A stretch of DNA of 21,357 bases from an uncultured Bacilli bacterium (GCA_947629425.1 CANRDR010000006.1:1-21357), one strand, 5' to 3'. Positions 6,777 to 15,256 are shown, counted from the stretch's first letter. Made by a program: numbers and translations. Notes: generated by a model not told the origin, from the sequence alone.

Positions 6777-7409
6777 CTATATTATATATTTTATATCAGC
6801 AATTATATTTTTATTTTTTATATTAATACAATTTAAAGTATTATATAATATTGGTTCTATATTATTATTTTTTAAATAATTATAAATATTTTCATTAAAT
6901 AAATCTTCTAAAATCATTAGAAAGTCATATTTTTTAAAGTCTATATTAGAATTAAATACATAATTGATCAAACCTTTTTTATATTTAGTATCTATTATAT
7001 TATCTATATATTTTTTATTAAAACTACTTATATAATAATCATTTTTATTATATTTATCTAATATTTTTTCTAAATCTTTTAATTCTATTTTTTCTTTTAA
7101 TTCTATTACAACTATTTTATTTTTAATTCTTCTTAATACACTTTCTAATAAAGGTATACGTGATGGTATTTTTTTAGAACCAAAATTATATTTTAATAAA
7201 TCTTTATAGTTATAATTATTTACACTACCAGTACCATTAGATGTTTTATTAATTAAGTTATTATGTATTACAACTATCTTTTTATCTTTAGTTAATCTTA
7301 CATCTAATTCTATTCCATCATAGCCATTTTTTATTGCATTTTTAAAAGATTCTATAGTATTTTCTTTTATATCTTTAGTTACTAGTCCTCGATGTGCAAT
7401 AAGTTGCAT
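6777..7409 (-). CDS. Glycerophosphodiester phosphodiesterase (GDPD family)
   Basis: Hydrolyses glycerophosphodiesters to glycerol-3-phosphate and an alcohol, feeding phospholipid turnover. The 210 residues are at the short end for the family and form a TIM-barrel. Catalytic elements seen are H6-R7 (IAHRG), E16-N17-T18, E34 and D36 (GIELDVRLT), and H49 (VVIHNN). The residue after H49 is Asn where Asp is usual. The E-L-K-E near residues 100-106 is typical of strand 4. There is no signal peptide or membrane segment, so it should be cytosolic. The start at 7409 follows AGGTGAT, which lies inside the terminator hairpin of the preceding gene. No separate promoter is seen, so expression may rely on readthrough. 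Stop is TAG. Confidence 0.9.
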   Translation of the reverse strand: MQLIAHRGLVTKDIKENTIESFKNAIKNGYDGIELDVRLTKDKKIVVIHNNLINKTSNGTGSVNNYNYKDLLKYNFGSKKIPSRIPLLESVLRRIKNKIVVIELKEKIELKDLEKILDKYNKNDYYISSFNKKYIDNIIDTKYKKGLINYVFNSNIDFKKYDFLMILEDLFNENIYNYLKNNNIEPILYNTLNCINIKNKNIIADIKYII

Positions 7410-7410
7410 A

Positions 7411-7446
7411 AAAAAATCACCTAAATAATTATATTCAAGTGATTTT
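7411..7446 (-). terminator. Terminator of the surface-protein gene, overlapping the next gene's RBS
   Basis: On the minus strand AAAATCAC (7446-7439) pairs with GTGATTT (7420-7414), and a T run follows. The 3' arm contains the AGGTGAT ribosome-binding site of the phosphodiesterase gene starting at 7409. Confidence 0.55.
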
Positions 7447-7449
7447 ATT

Positions 7450-8820
7450 TTATAAATCTAAATCGCCTAATTCTAACTTTTTAGTTTTCATTAAATCATC
7501 TAATGCTTCATCTATATCTTGTTTTGGTTCATCTTTCATTAATTCATTAGAAGCATTTCTAATAGAACTTAAGTTTTCATGTTCTTTTGTATTTAATAAT
7601 TCTTCTATATCAACTGTATCTTCATTACCACCAGTATGATTATTTTTATCATTTTTATTATTTTTTTTCTTCTTTTTCTTAAATAATATTATTGCAACTG
7701 TTACTATTATAGCTAAACCTATTAAAGATATTATAACTATTAATAATATATTATTTTTCTTTTTTTCTACTTTTTCAGTTTTTATTGGTTTTTTTTCTTC
7801 AGTTGCTACTTCTTCTTTATTAACTGTTATTGAATATACTTGTATATTTTCTTTATCACTACTTGTTACAGTTATAGTAACTTTATTTTCTCCTACAACT
7901 AATTTTTCATTTCCTTTTATTTCTATAGTTGCATTAGGATCTTCCGAAACCGCATTTATATCTAACTTATCTACATCCTCAGTAATATCTATACTATAAT
8001 CATTTACAAGTTTATCAAATTTTGGGCTTAATGTTCCTTCTTTTATAGTTAAACTAGATAAATATGCAGAATTTGATTCTATATCTCCTCTATATATATT
8101 TAATGTATAAGATTTTGTTTTATTTCCATCTTCACTTGTTACTATTACTAATACTTGATTAGCACCTATTTGTAAGTTTACTCTATTTCCACTTACAGAA
8201 CATTCTGCATTAGGACATAGTATTTTTATATTGCTATTATTATCCGTTTTTGCTTCTATATTAACAGCATTAACTGTATCTTTTATTCCTGTTACATTAT
8301 AAATAAGTACGTCTTCAGAAAAATTCTTATCCATTGTTCCATTTGATAATGTTAAACTACTTAATTTTGCTTCTGTATTTTTAGCCTTTGTTGTAGTAGT
8401 TGTAGATGTAGATGTATTAGGCTTTAATGAGAATTCTTTACTTCCATTACCTATTAAATCTCCTACTATAGAAATAATTGTTTTTTGAGTATCATTTGTT
8501 TTGTTTTTAACAGTTATTGTTGCAATTTTAGTTTTTTCTTTTATTGTTGCGGTAGTTAAAGTACATTCTAAACTACTATTACAAGTACCTCCTACAATAC
8601 TTTCTTTAGTGACAACATATTCTAAATCATCATTTGTTTTGTTAATTTTAAAAGTTATACTAGAAATTTCTTCACCTTCTGGATCAAATACAATATCATA
8701 AGTTGCAACATCCGTATTAGTTCCATTACCTTCAAATTCAATAGTTTTTGCGTTACATGTTGTTATAGGTATTAAAATCAACCCTATCATTATTAATAAA
8801 ATTTTAAATTTATTTTTCAA
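7450..8820 (-). CDS. Membrane-anchored surface protein with cadherin-like beta-sandwich domains
   Basis: A secreted, membrane-anchored protein of about 456 aa. I choose TTG 8820 as start because AAAGGAA (8830-8836) sits at a proper distance from it; the GTG at 8829 directly abuts that site. The order is: signal peptide (MKNKFKILLIMIGL, cleavage after NA near residue 24); a first beta domain to about 133 with a possible disulfide (TCNSSLEC); a Thr/Ser linker; and two cadherin-like domains (about 150-243 and 252-338). These two open with LSSLTLSNGTMDKNF and LSSLTIKEGTLSPKF. Then come a transmembrane helix (about 358-381), a poly-Lys stop-transfer and an acidic cytoplasmic tail of about 65 residues. 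Family knowledge suggests adhesion or carbohydrate contact; the partner is unknown. Confidence 0.8.
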   Translation of the reverse strand: MKNKFKILLIMIGLILIPITTCNAKTIEFEGNGTNTDVATYDIVFDPEGEEISSITFKINKTNDDLEYVVTKESIVGGTCNSSLECTLTTATIKEKTKIATITVKNKTNDTQKTIISIVGDLIGNGSKEFSLKPNTSTSTTTTTKAKNTEAKLSSLTLSNGTMDKNFSEDVLIYNVTGIKDTVNAVNIEAKTDNNSNIKILCPNAECSVSGNRVNLQIGANQVLVIVTSEDGNKTKSYTLNIYRGDIESNSAYLSSLTIKEGTLSPKFDKLVNDYSIDITEDVDKLDINAVSEDPNATIEIKGNEKLVVGENKVTITVTSSDKENIQVYSITVNKEEVATEEKKPIKTEKVEKKKNNILLIVIISLIGLAIIVTVAIILFKKKKKKNNKNDKNNHTGGNEDTVDIEELLNTKEHENLSSIRNASNELMKDEPKQDIDEALDDLMKTKKLELGDLDL

Positions 8821-8847
8821 ATTTAACACTTCCTTTATTCTATAAAT

Positions 8848-8875
8848 AATATATCATAAATCAAAAAAAATACAA
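8848..8875 (-). promoter_or_regulatory. Candidate promoter of the surface-protein gene
   Basis: On the minus strand, a -35 TTGTAT (8875-8870) and -10 TATATT (8853-8848) have a 16-base spacer. It overlaps the T tract of the hemW terminator. Confidence 0.35.
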
Positions 8876-8888
8876 GTAATTTTTACTT
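8862..8888 (-). terminator. Terminator of hemW
   Basis: On the minus strand AAGTAA (8888-8883) pairs with TTACTT (8879-8874), followed by eight T (8869-8862). The first arm overlaps the hemW stop codon. Confidence 0.6.
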
Positions 8889-9969
8889 ATATCATTTTTA
8901 ATAATATTTCATTCATAATATATATTTTATCTGGATTAATATAAATATAACCATCTTTATATATTAAATCTTTATTTTTAAGAAGTGGTTTTATTGGAAA
9001 TACTTCTTGCATATTTACCTGATATTTATCAAAAAATTCTTGTAAACTTATACCTTTTATTTTTCTAAATCCTAACATAAGTTCATTTTCTTGTTTTTCT
9101 CTTATACCAACTATTTCTTGTTTATATACGTAATTTCCTTTTAAATATTCATCTAAATTTTTTGTATTTTCATAACGTATTCCATCTATATACCCGTGTG
9201 CACCTAATCCAAATCCATAATATTCTAAATTATTCCAATAATTTAAGTTATGAATAGATTCTTTACCTGATAAGCAAAAATTACTTACTTCATAATGTAT
9301 ATATTTTTTTCTTTTTAATTTATTTCTTATATAATTATACATATTTAGTTCTAATTCTTCATCTATAGGTAATATTTCTTTATTTGATAATTTAGTATAT
9401 TCTTCTAATATAAGTGAATATGTACTTATATGATCTGGTTTTAGTTTTAAAAATAGTTTTAAATCATTTTCTAAATCTTTTAATGTTTCTCCTGGAATTG
9501 CATACATTAAATCTAAATTTATGTTATTTATACCAATTCTTCTTATCATATTCATTTTATTTTCTACATCTTCATAATTTGCATATCTTTCCATAAATTT
9601 AAGTTTATTTTCATTAAATGATTCTACACCTATACTTATTCTATTAACTTTATTTTTATATAAAAATGTAATTAATTCTTCTGTTATATCATTTACATTA
9701 CATTCAAATGTAAATTCATAATTTTTATTAAGTTTTATTAAACTAATAATATTAAATAGTTTTCTTAATTCTTCCATATTTAATACAGATGGTGTTCCAC
9801 CACCTATATAAATAGTATCTAATACTTCATTATTATATCTATCTTTTACTTCTTCTTCTAATTGATTTAAGTATTTTAATACATTTGAATAGCTGTACAA
9901 ATGTTTACAAAAATCACAATATGTACAAATATGATTACAAAATGGAATATGTATATATAAAGATTTCAT
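8887..9969 (-). CDS. hemW: Radical SAM protein HemW (coproporphyrinogen oxidase-like)
   Basis: A 360-aa radical SAM protein with an iron-sulfur cluster. HemW proteins are annotated as oxygen-independent coproporphyrinogen oxidases, but characterised members act as heme chaperones. The cluster motif CX3CX2C is at C11, C15 and C18 in IHIPFCNHICTYCDF. The following F-C pattern, the IGGGTPS loop and the N-x-D-L-M-Y-x-I-P-G segment are family marks. The C-terminal HemW-type domain is also present. I choose ATG 9969 because the AGGTG site overlaps the GTG/ATG codons upstream in frame. No other heme gene is in the window. An extended -10 (TGATATACT) just after the preceding terminator may be its promoter. 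Confidence 0.92.
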   Translation of the reverse strand: MKSLYIHIPFCNHICTYCDFCKHLYSYSNVLKYLNQLEEEVKDRYNNEVLDTIYIGGGTPSVLNMEELRKLFNIISLIKLNKNYEFTFECNVNDITEELITFLYKNKVNRISIGVESFNENKLKFMERYANYEDVENKMNMIRRIGINNINLDLMYAIPGETLKDLENDLKLFLKLKPDHISTYSLILEEYTKLSNKEILPIDEELELNMYNYIRNKLKRKKYIHYEVSNFCLSGKESIHNLNYWNNLEYYGFGLGAHGYIDGIRYENTKNLDEYLKGNYVYKQEIVGIREKQENELMLGFRKIKGISLQEFFDKYQVNMQEVFPIKPLLKNKDLIYKDGYIYINPDKIYIMNEILLKMI

Positions 9970-9994
9970 AAACATCACCTAATTAAAGTATATC

Positions 9995-10027
9995 AAAAAA
10001 ATATATTGTTTGAAAGCACAATATATT
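9995..10027 (-). terminator. Terminator of the DUF3592-like gene
   Basis: On the minus strand AATATATTG (10027-10019) pairs perfectly with CAATATATT (10008-10000), and a run of T follows. The 5' arm abuts the stop codon. Confidence 0.7.
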
Positions 10028-10801
10028 TTAATTAGTATTATTATTTATATTACTATTATTTTGATTATTATTTGGATTATTATAATAATCTTCTTCTAAA
10101 TTACCACTTAATCTATTTATTTCAAAATCTATAAAATAATTATCTGGATTATTTAAATCTATTACTAAATCTACTAAACCATCACTATCTGCAAGTTTTC
10201 TATCTAATCTTGCATCTCCTTCTAAAGTTATTGTAGTTCCAGATGGCAAAGTATATTCAACAATTGGCTTTTTTATTTGAACGTTATTTACAGTCATTCC
10301 AGAATTTACTAAAGTATATGGTAAATTTTTTACTAATTTTCCTTTTGTATTTAGTTCATTAATTTGTTTTATTCTTTTATTTACTTTAGAAATGTTTTTA
10401 ATTCCTATTATAATAAATACTATTGGCAATATTATGAATACTAAAAGTATATAATTAAATGATTTGCTAGTTGTACAGTTTGTAGGATTTTTAGATTCAT
10501 AATATATTGTTTTATTTTCCGTACTAGGGCTTATACTTGATGCACTAGATGAAGTGCATGTATATGTTTTTCCATCAACATTATAATAATACATTCCTCT
10601 ATACATAGTTGTTCCTTCATCATCAATATAAGAATTTACTTCTACCCTATTTGACATAATAGATGAATCCATTTTTTTAATATGTATAAAATTTGTTATA
10701 AAAAATATGATAAACATTACAAAAAATAATATACCAAGTAATAAAAATATTAAATAAAAATTTATTCCTTTTTTTACATTTTTAGTATTAATATCATACA
10801 T
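10028..10801 (-). CDS. Two-helix membrane protein, DUF3592-like
   Basis: A 257-aa membrane protein. A first helix at about 14-37 and a second at about 118-137 enclose an external region of about 80 residues. The external part has the DUF3592 look: a YYYNVDGKTYTC strand and then an IYYESKNPTNC segment with the characteristic N-P, plus two or more cysteines that could form a disulfide. The C-terminal 120 residues are soluble and end in an Asn-rich tail. I choose ATG 10801 because the upstream in-frame GTG is part of its AGTGATT site. It has its own promoter and terminator, so it is transcribed alone. Function of DUF3592 proteins is unknown. Confidence 0.65.
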   Translation of the reverse strand: MYDINTKNVKKGINFYLIFLLLGILFFVMFIIFFITNFIHIKKMDSSIMSNRVEVNSYIDDEGTTMYRGMYYYNVDGKTYTCTSSSASSISPSTENKTIYYESKNPTNCTTSKSFNYILLVFIILPIVFIIIGIKNISKVNKRIKQINELNTKGKLVKNLPYTLVNSGMTVNNVQIKKPIVEYTLPSGTTITLEGDARLDRKLADSDGLVDLVIDLNNPDNYFIDFEINRLSGNLEEDYYNNPNNNQNNSNINNNTN

Positions 10802-10824
10802 AATAATCACTACTTTCTAATAAG

Positions 10825-10853
10825 ATTATATATGTATATTTAGTAAAATTCAA
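10825..10853 (-). promoter_or_regulatory. Promoter of the DUF3592-like gene
   Basis: On the minus strand, -35 TTGAAT (10853-10848) and -10 TATAAT (10830-10825) are separated by 17 bases. Confidence 0.7.
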
Positions 10854-10875
10854 ATTTAATAATATAAATTTAAAT

Positions 10876-10906
10876 AAAAAGACATATAGTTTACATTATA
10901 TATCTT
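10876..10906 (-). terminator. Terminator of the 390-aa gene
   Basis: On the minus strand AAGATATATA (10906-10897) pairs with TATATGTCTT (10888-10879) with one G-U pair and an 8-base loop, followed by five T. It overlaps the stop codon. Confidence 0.65.
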
Positions 10907-12077
10907 AATTTTCATATCGTTTTATTAATTTTTTTATGTCATCTTCATTAAGTAATGTATTTTCATTATATGATTTTATTTCATCATCGCTTAATTTTAA
11001 TAATTCTATAACATCATTAGGGGTTTTAGCATTTTTAGCACATTCTAAAATATTATCAAATTTTTCATCTGGTATATTTAAATCAATATTATCTAATAAA
11101 TTTACAATTAAAGTATATTCATCAATACCTAAAGTTTCAATAATTTTAAATATTCTATTTATTTCTTCCATACTTCTAGATTTAGCAATTTTATCTAAAA
11201 TACATCCAATAGAATCTCTAAATTCCCCACTATGCTTATGTGTGTAATAATAAATATATGCATAATATGCTAAATCATATATTTTATTTGCAACTTCTTG
11301 TTTTTCATCTAAATAAATGTTATCTAAAGCACGAAAAATATAAGAAATGTGCTCCATTTTAAATTCTAATATTATTTTCATTGCTAACTTAAAAAGACTT
11401 TCATCAATAGTTCCAAGGAAACTAAATATTGCATCAATTTCTGATTTTGCAATTTCATGTAAATTTTTTCTTAAAATTTCTGCACTACTATTAGTAGTAA
11501 TTAACTTTTTTATAAAACGAATATTATTTTCATTTGTTATTTTTGCTATATTTTCAATATAAATATAATAATTCTTCTTATCATGATCATTAAGAAGAAC
11601 AGGATAATAAATATTTTTATCTTTAGCCATAAATAAATATTTGATAGTTTCAATTCCAACTATTGTTTTAGATTCTAATATATTTGATATTTCAAAAGCA
11701 CAATTATATTTATATTTAGAACTTTCTATAAATATAGGAATTATATTTTTTATAATAGCAGGAATAAATTCATCGGGAATTTCTTCATATTTTTTATATT
11801 GTTTTCCGTTTTGTTCATTTATTTTGTTAATTGCTTCTTTATTAATAATATCTATTAAAAATTCTATCCCTTCTTTATAATAATCTGTATTTAGAAAATT
11901 AATATTTGTTATTAATTCATTAAAATCTTTTTTATATTTTAGTGGTATTTCAAAATCTAAACTTAAAAAATTTTCTAAAGCTTTTCCATTTAAATTATAA
12001 ATCCATTTTGTATTTACTTTTAAATTATATTTTAAAAGTTGTTTTGCAATTAATAATCTATCATTTTCAGTATTCAT
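10905..12077 (-). CDS. Unknown 390-aa all-helical protein
   Basis: Not recognised. The protein is predicted soluble, almost entirely helical and rich in Lys, Glu, Ile and Asn. Short helix-turn-helix units recur from about residue 180 onward (for example around ALDNIYLDEKQEVANKIYD and IDLNIPDEKFDNILECAKNA). This would suit an alpha-solenoid of the HEAT or TPR kind, though I find no repeat consensus. I choose ATG 12077 because AAGGAGTG (12090-12083) precedes it. The in-frame ATG at 12104 lies in the loop of an upstream terminator hairpin and has no ribosome-binding site. The leader looks like a transcription attenuator, so this gene may be conditionally expressed. Confidence 0.68.
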   Translation of the reverse strand: MNTENDRLLIAKQLLKYNLKVNTKWIYNLNGKALENFLSLDFEIPLKYKKDFNELITNINFLNTDYYKEGIEFLIDIINKEAINKINEQNGKQYKKYEEIPDEFIPAIIKNIIPIFIESSKYKYNCAFEISNILESKTIVGIETIKYLFMAKDKNIYYPVLLNDHDKKNYYIYIENIAKITNENNIRFIKKLITTNSSAEILRKNLHEIAKSEIDAIFSFLGTIDESLFKLAMKIILEFKMEHISYIFRALDNIYLDEKQEVANKIYDLAYYAYIYYYTHKHSGEFRDSIGCILDKIAKSRSMEEINRIFKIIETLGIDEYTLIVNLLDNIDLNIPDEKFDNILECAKNAKTPNDVIELLKLSDDEIKSYNENTLLNEDDIKKLIKRYEN

Positions 12078-12090
12078 AGTTTCACTCCTT

Positions 12091-12138
12091 AAAAAAACTC
12101 TCATAAGAGAGTATTAGATAAAATATTAAATACCCTCT
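12091..12138 (-). promoter_or_regulatory. Attenuator-like leader: terminator and competing antiterminator
   Basis: Terminator: ACTCTC (12112-12107) pairs with GAGAGT (12102-12097) around a 4-base loop, followed by seven T and immediately by the next gene's Shine-Dalgarno. Competing pairing: AGAGGGUA (12138-12131) with UACUCUCU (12113-12106), eight pairs with one G-U and a 17-base loop, which uses up the 5' arm of the terminator. The hairpin could instead simply end the lepA-HD transcript. Confidence 0.5.
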
Positions 12139-12148
12139 GATGATATTT

Positions 12149-12177
12149 ATTTTAACTAATTGCTTTTTAAAAGTAAA
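12149..12177 (-). promoter_or_regulatory. Candidate promoter upstream of the attenuator-like leader
   Basis: On the minus strand, -35 TTTACT (12177-12172) and -10 TAAAAT (12154-12149) have a 17-base spacer. A transcript from here would carry a leader of about 65 nt containing the terminator hairpin. Confidence 0.4.
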
Positions 12178-12183
12178 GAAAAT

Positions 12184-12750
12184 TTATTCTATTAAATTAG
12201 TAAATTCATCAAATTCAAAATTAATTTGTTTTCTACTAGCTAGATAATCACACATATGTACAAATTTTTCTGTTACTGTAGTAGGTATTGGTAAAGTTAT
12301 ATCACTATATTCACTTGTATTCCATCTACCCATATGACTTGCTACATTTTTTCTAATTAATTCTATATCTAAATCTGATAAAGTTAATTTATCTTTTATA
12401 TTATCTAAAAGTTCACCTATTAATAATGGATGATCAAATCTAGTATATTTTTCTTCAATAAATCCTTTTTTAAGTCCATCATGTATTAATAAACTAACTA
12501 TTATTATATCTTTTGTATGATTATCAAATTTATATATTCCAAATAACGTATTTGCAAAAAATACTGCTACTTTAGTATGTTTTACTAAACCATGCAATGA
12601 ATTTGCAAATAAGGGATGATATTTTCCAGTAGATGCAGCAGGAATAGTATAAAAATAATCTGGTAAATTATCTAAAATAATTTTTGCATTATTTCTTATA
12701 TTTATATCATTAATTAAATTTAATTCTTTATTAAATACTTCATACTTCAT
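12184..12750 (-). CDS. HD-domain hydrolase, YhaM-like HD region
   Basis: A 188-aa metal-dependent HD-superfamily protein. Metal ligands are in place: H53/H58 in SLHGLVKHT, H90-D91 in LLIHDG, H107 in FDHPLLIGE and H139 in ASHMGRWN. The late segment with VTEKFVHMCDYLASRK, including an Asp, completes the HD set. The spacing and the SHMG-W motif resemble the HD part of the 3'-5' exoribonuclease YhaM. The N-terminal OB-fold of YhaM is absent, so nuclease activity is only a suggestion; nucleotide phosphohydrolase is the alternative. It begins 8 bp after the lepA stop with AGAGG as ribosome-binding site, so the two are cotranscribed. Confidence 0.8.
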   Translation of the reverse strand: MKYEVFNKELNLINDINIRNNAKIILDNLPDYFYTIPAASTGKYHPLFANSLHGLVKHTKVAVFFANTLFGIYKFDNHTKDIIIVSLLIHDGLKKGFIEEKYTRFDHPLLIGELLDNIKDKLTLSDLDIELIRKNVASHMGRWNTSEYSDITLPIPTTVTEKFVHMCDYLASRKQINFEFDEFTNLIE

Positions 12751-12758
12751 AATAACCT

Positions 12759-14552
12759 CTATTTATTAGTTTTTAAAACACTTAAAAATGCTTCTGGAGG
12801 TATTTCTACACTACCAACCATTTTCATTCTCTTTTTACCTTCTTTTTGTTTTTCTAATAGTTTTCTTTTTCTTGTTATATCTCCACCATAACATTTAGCA
12901 AGAACATTTTTTTTCATTGCACTTATATTTTCACGTGCAATTACTTTTGAACCAATGCTCGCTTGTATTGGCACTTGAAATAATTGTCTTGGTATAATTT
13001 CTTTTAAATTCTCTGTTATTTCTTTACCTCTTTTATATGCAGCATCTTTATGAACTATTGTACTTAATGCATCTACAACAGTGCCATTGATTAATATATC
13101 CATTTTAACTAAGTCACTTTCTTTATAATCTGATAATTCATAATCAAATGATGCATAACCTTTAGATAATGATTTTAATTTATCAAAGAAATCATAAACT
13201 ATTTCTGATAATGGTAATTCATAATGTATATTAACTCTTGTTTTATCAATATATTCTAGTGATTTATATATGCCACGTTTTTCACTACATAAATCCATTA
13301 TAGGTCCAATATATTCACTAGGTACAAATATACTTGATGATACAAATGGCTCTTTAATACATTTTATTTGTGCTCTATCTGGTAATTCATTAGGTGAATG
13401 AACTAATATTTCTTCTCCATTAGTTTTTGTTACTTCATATATAACACTAGGACTAGTTGCAATAATTTCTATTCCAAATTCTCTTTCTATTCTTTCTTCT
13501 ATTATTTCCATATGTAGTAATCCTAAAAATCCTGTTCTAAAACCAAATCCTAATGCAATAGATGTAACTGGCTCATATACTAATGCAGCATCATTTAATT
13601 TTAATTTTTCTAATGCTTCTCTTAAATTTTCAAATTTATTAGGTTCTATTGGAAATAATCCTGAATATACCATAGGTTTCATAGGTTTATATCCTTCTAA
13701 AGGAATGCTTACTGGATTTATTTCGCTAGTTATTGTATCTCCTACATTTACATCATCAATACTTTTTATAGAAGCGTTAATCCACCCTACTTGTCCAGAG
13801 GCAAGTTTATCTAATTTTTTTTCTTTAGGTGTATTTACTCCTAATTCAACAACTTCATATACTGCTCCTGTTGACATTAATTTTATTTTATCTTTTAATT
13901 TTATTTCACCACTAGCAACTTTTACAGATACTATTACTCCTCTATATGAATCAAAATAAGAATCAAAAATTAAGGCTCTTAATAAGTTATCTTCATAATA
14001 TTTAGGAGGATTAATTCTTTCAACAATTGCATTTAATAAATTTTCTACACCTTCTCCAGTTTTACCACTACAAAGTATTATTTCTTCTTTTTTAAATCCT
14101 AATACATCTATTAATTCATTAGTAACTTTTTCTATATTAGCATTCGGTAAATCAATTTTATTAATTACTGGTATTATTGTTAAATTATTATTTAAAGCAA
14201 GATAAAGATTAGCGAATGTTTGTGCTTCAATTCCCTGTGTTGCATCTACTATTAATATAGCACCATCACATGCAGCAAGACTACGTGATACTTCATAAGA
14301 AAAATCAACATGTCCTGGTGTATCTATTAAATGTAAAATATATTCTTGATTTTTATAATTATATTTTAATTCTACAGCATTTAATTTAATTGTAATGCCT
14401 CTTTCTCTTTCTATATCCATAGAATCCAATAGTTGTTCTTTCATATCATGTTTGCTAACACTATTTGTTATTTCTAATATTCTATCAGCTAGCGTACTTT
14501 TACCATGATCTATATGTGCAATAATAGAAAAATTTCTAATATTTTTATTCAT
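12759..14552 (-). CDS. lepA: Elongation factor 4 (LepA)
   Basis: A translational GTPase of 597 aa that acts on the ribosome; proposed roles include back-translocation and 30S assembly. GTPase motifs are AHIDHGKST (12-20), DTPGH (77-81), NKID (131-134) and SGKTGEG. The LepA-specific features are the RERGITIKLN switch I region, a full EF-G-like domain set without domain IV, and the C-terminal CYGGDITRKRKLLEKQKEG with the KRMK tail. Length is normal. The start at 14552 follows AAAAGGTGAT. It is the first gene of a lepA-HD operon with its own promoter. Stop is TAG. Confidence 0.98.
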   Translation of the reverse strand: MNKNIRNFSIIAHIDHGKSTLADRILEITNSVSKHDMKEQLLDSMDIERERGITIKLNAVELKYNYKNQEYILHLIDTPGHVDFSYEVSRSLAACDGAILIVDATQGIEAQTFANLYLALNNNLTIIPVINKIDLPNANIEKVTNELIDVLGFKKEEIILCSGKTGEGVENLLNAIVERINPPKYYEDNLLRALIFDSYFDSYRGVIVSVKVASGEIKLKDKIKLMSTGAVYEVVELGVNTPKEKKLDKLASGQVGWINASIKSIDDVNVGDTITSEINPVSIPLEGYKPMKPMVYSGLFPIEPNKFENLREALEKLKLNDAALVYEPVTSIALGFGFRTGFLGLLHMEIIEERIEREFGIEIIATSPSVIYEVTKTNGEEILVHSPNELPDRAQIKCIKEPFVSSSIFVPSEYIGPIMDLCSEKRGIYKSLEYIDKTRVNIHYELPLSEIVYDFFDKLKSLSKGYASFDYELSDYKESDLVKMDILINGTVVDALSTIVHKDAAYKRGKEITENLKEIIPRQLFQVPIQASIGSKVIARENISAMKKNVLAKCYGGDITRKRKLLEKQKEGKKRMKMVGSVEIPPEAFLSVLKTNK

Positions 14553-14572
14553 TTAAAATCACCTTTTAAAAT

Positions 14573-14601
14573 ATTTTATCATAATAAAATTTAGTAGTCT
14601 A
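14573..14601 (-). promoter_or_regulatory. Candidate promoter of lepA, with extended -10
   Basis: On the minus strand, an extended -10 TGATAAAAT (hexamer 14578-14573) and a weak -35 TAGACT (14601-14596) have a 17-base spacer. Confidence 0.5.
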
Positions 14602-14615
14602 TTTAATTAGATAAT

Positions 14616-14658
14616 AAAAATTAATATTATTTTATTATAATTTATAAATAATATTAAT
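14616..14658 (-). terminator. AT-rich terminator after the Fic-associated membrane protein gene
   Basis: ATTAATATTAT (14658-14648 on the minus strand) pairs perfectly over 11 bases with ATAATATTAAT (14630-14620). Five T follow. It overlaps the stop codon at 14654. Confidence 0.6.
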
Positions 14659-15256
14659 CTTTTCCTAGCATCCAGAAAATATGTTTAGATTTGGGATTAT
14701 ATTTTATATTTGGATTTTTATTTAAAATATATTGTGAAACATCTTTTTGTTTGTACCAATTAACAATAGCTGAAAATATTAATATTTTATATTTTTTATC
14801 ATCTTTTGTTTTTATTACTAAATATTCTTCAGTCCAACCTGCTGGATTAGTTCTAATTACATTCATTTCTTTTATATCTTCGTATTTTATAGCAAAAACT
14901 TTTCTTTTCCAATAAGAACTTTTACAGTAAAAAATAAAATTTTCACAAAATATATAATTTTTTTCATTCCAATAATCTACATTTCCTATTTTATCTCTTA
15001 AATTATTATCATAAATGTAATCAGTTATTTTTTTTGTATTATAATAAGCTCTTACTTTAAGATCAATAGGATCTAAAGCAAATATTAAACTAAATAAAAG
15101 TGGGTGAAAGTTAATAGAAAAATATAAGATGATTATGATTATTAATCCACAAAAAAATGTATAAATCAACAAGTCTGCTTTTGCAAAATCAATATAATTA
15201 TCTATATTTTTATATAAATCATCATATTTTTTATCTTTTTTAGAATTTTTTTTCAT
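14654..15256 (-). CDS. Unknown 200-aa membrane protein with PH-like soluble part
   Basis: Not assigned. A Lys-rich N-terminus is followed by one or two membrane helices (about 29-50 and 52-66), then a soluble domain of about 130 residues. Its strand pattern ends in IKYEDIKEMNVIRTNPAGW and YLVIKTKDDKKYKILIFSA. This alternation resembles bacterial PH-like (bPH) domains, which often follow membrane helices; that is inference. The start at 15256 follows GAAGGAA. It lies 37 bp after the fic gene with no terminator between, so the two are probably cotranscribed, and it could be a target or partner of Fic. Confidence 0.6.
   Translation of the reverse strand: MKKNSKKDKKYDDLYKNIDNYIDFAKADLLIYTFFCGLIIIIILYFSINFHPLLFSLIFALDPIDLKVRAYYNTKKITDYIYDNNLRDKIGNVDYWNEKNYIFCENFIFYCKSSYWKRKVFAIKYEDIKEMNVIRTNPAGWTEEYLVIKTKDDKKYKILIFSAIVNWYKQKDVSQYILNKNPNIKYNPKSKHIFWMLGKD

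Noticed and set aside
12078..12104. Upstream ATG extension of the 390-aa protein
   Set aside because: The ATG sits in the terminator loop without a ribosome-binding site, while AAGGAGTG directly precedes ATG 12077.
13705..13959. 84-aa ORF on the plus strand
   Set aside because: It is antisense inside lepA, with no start signals.
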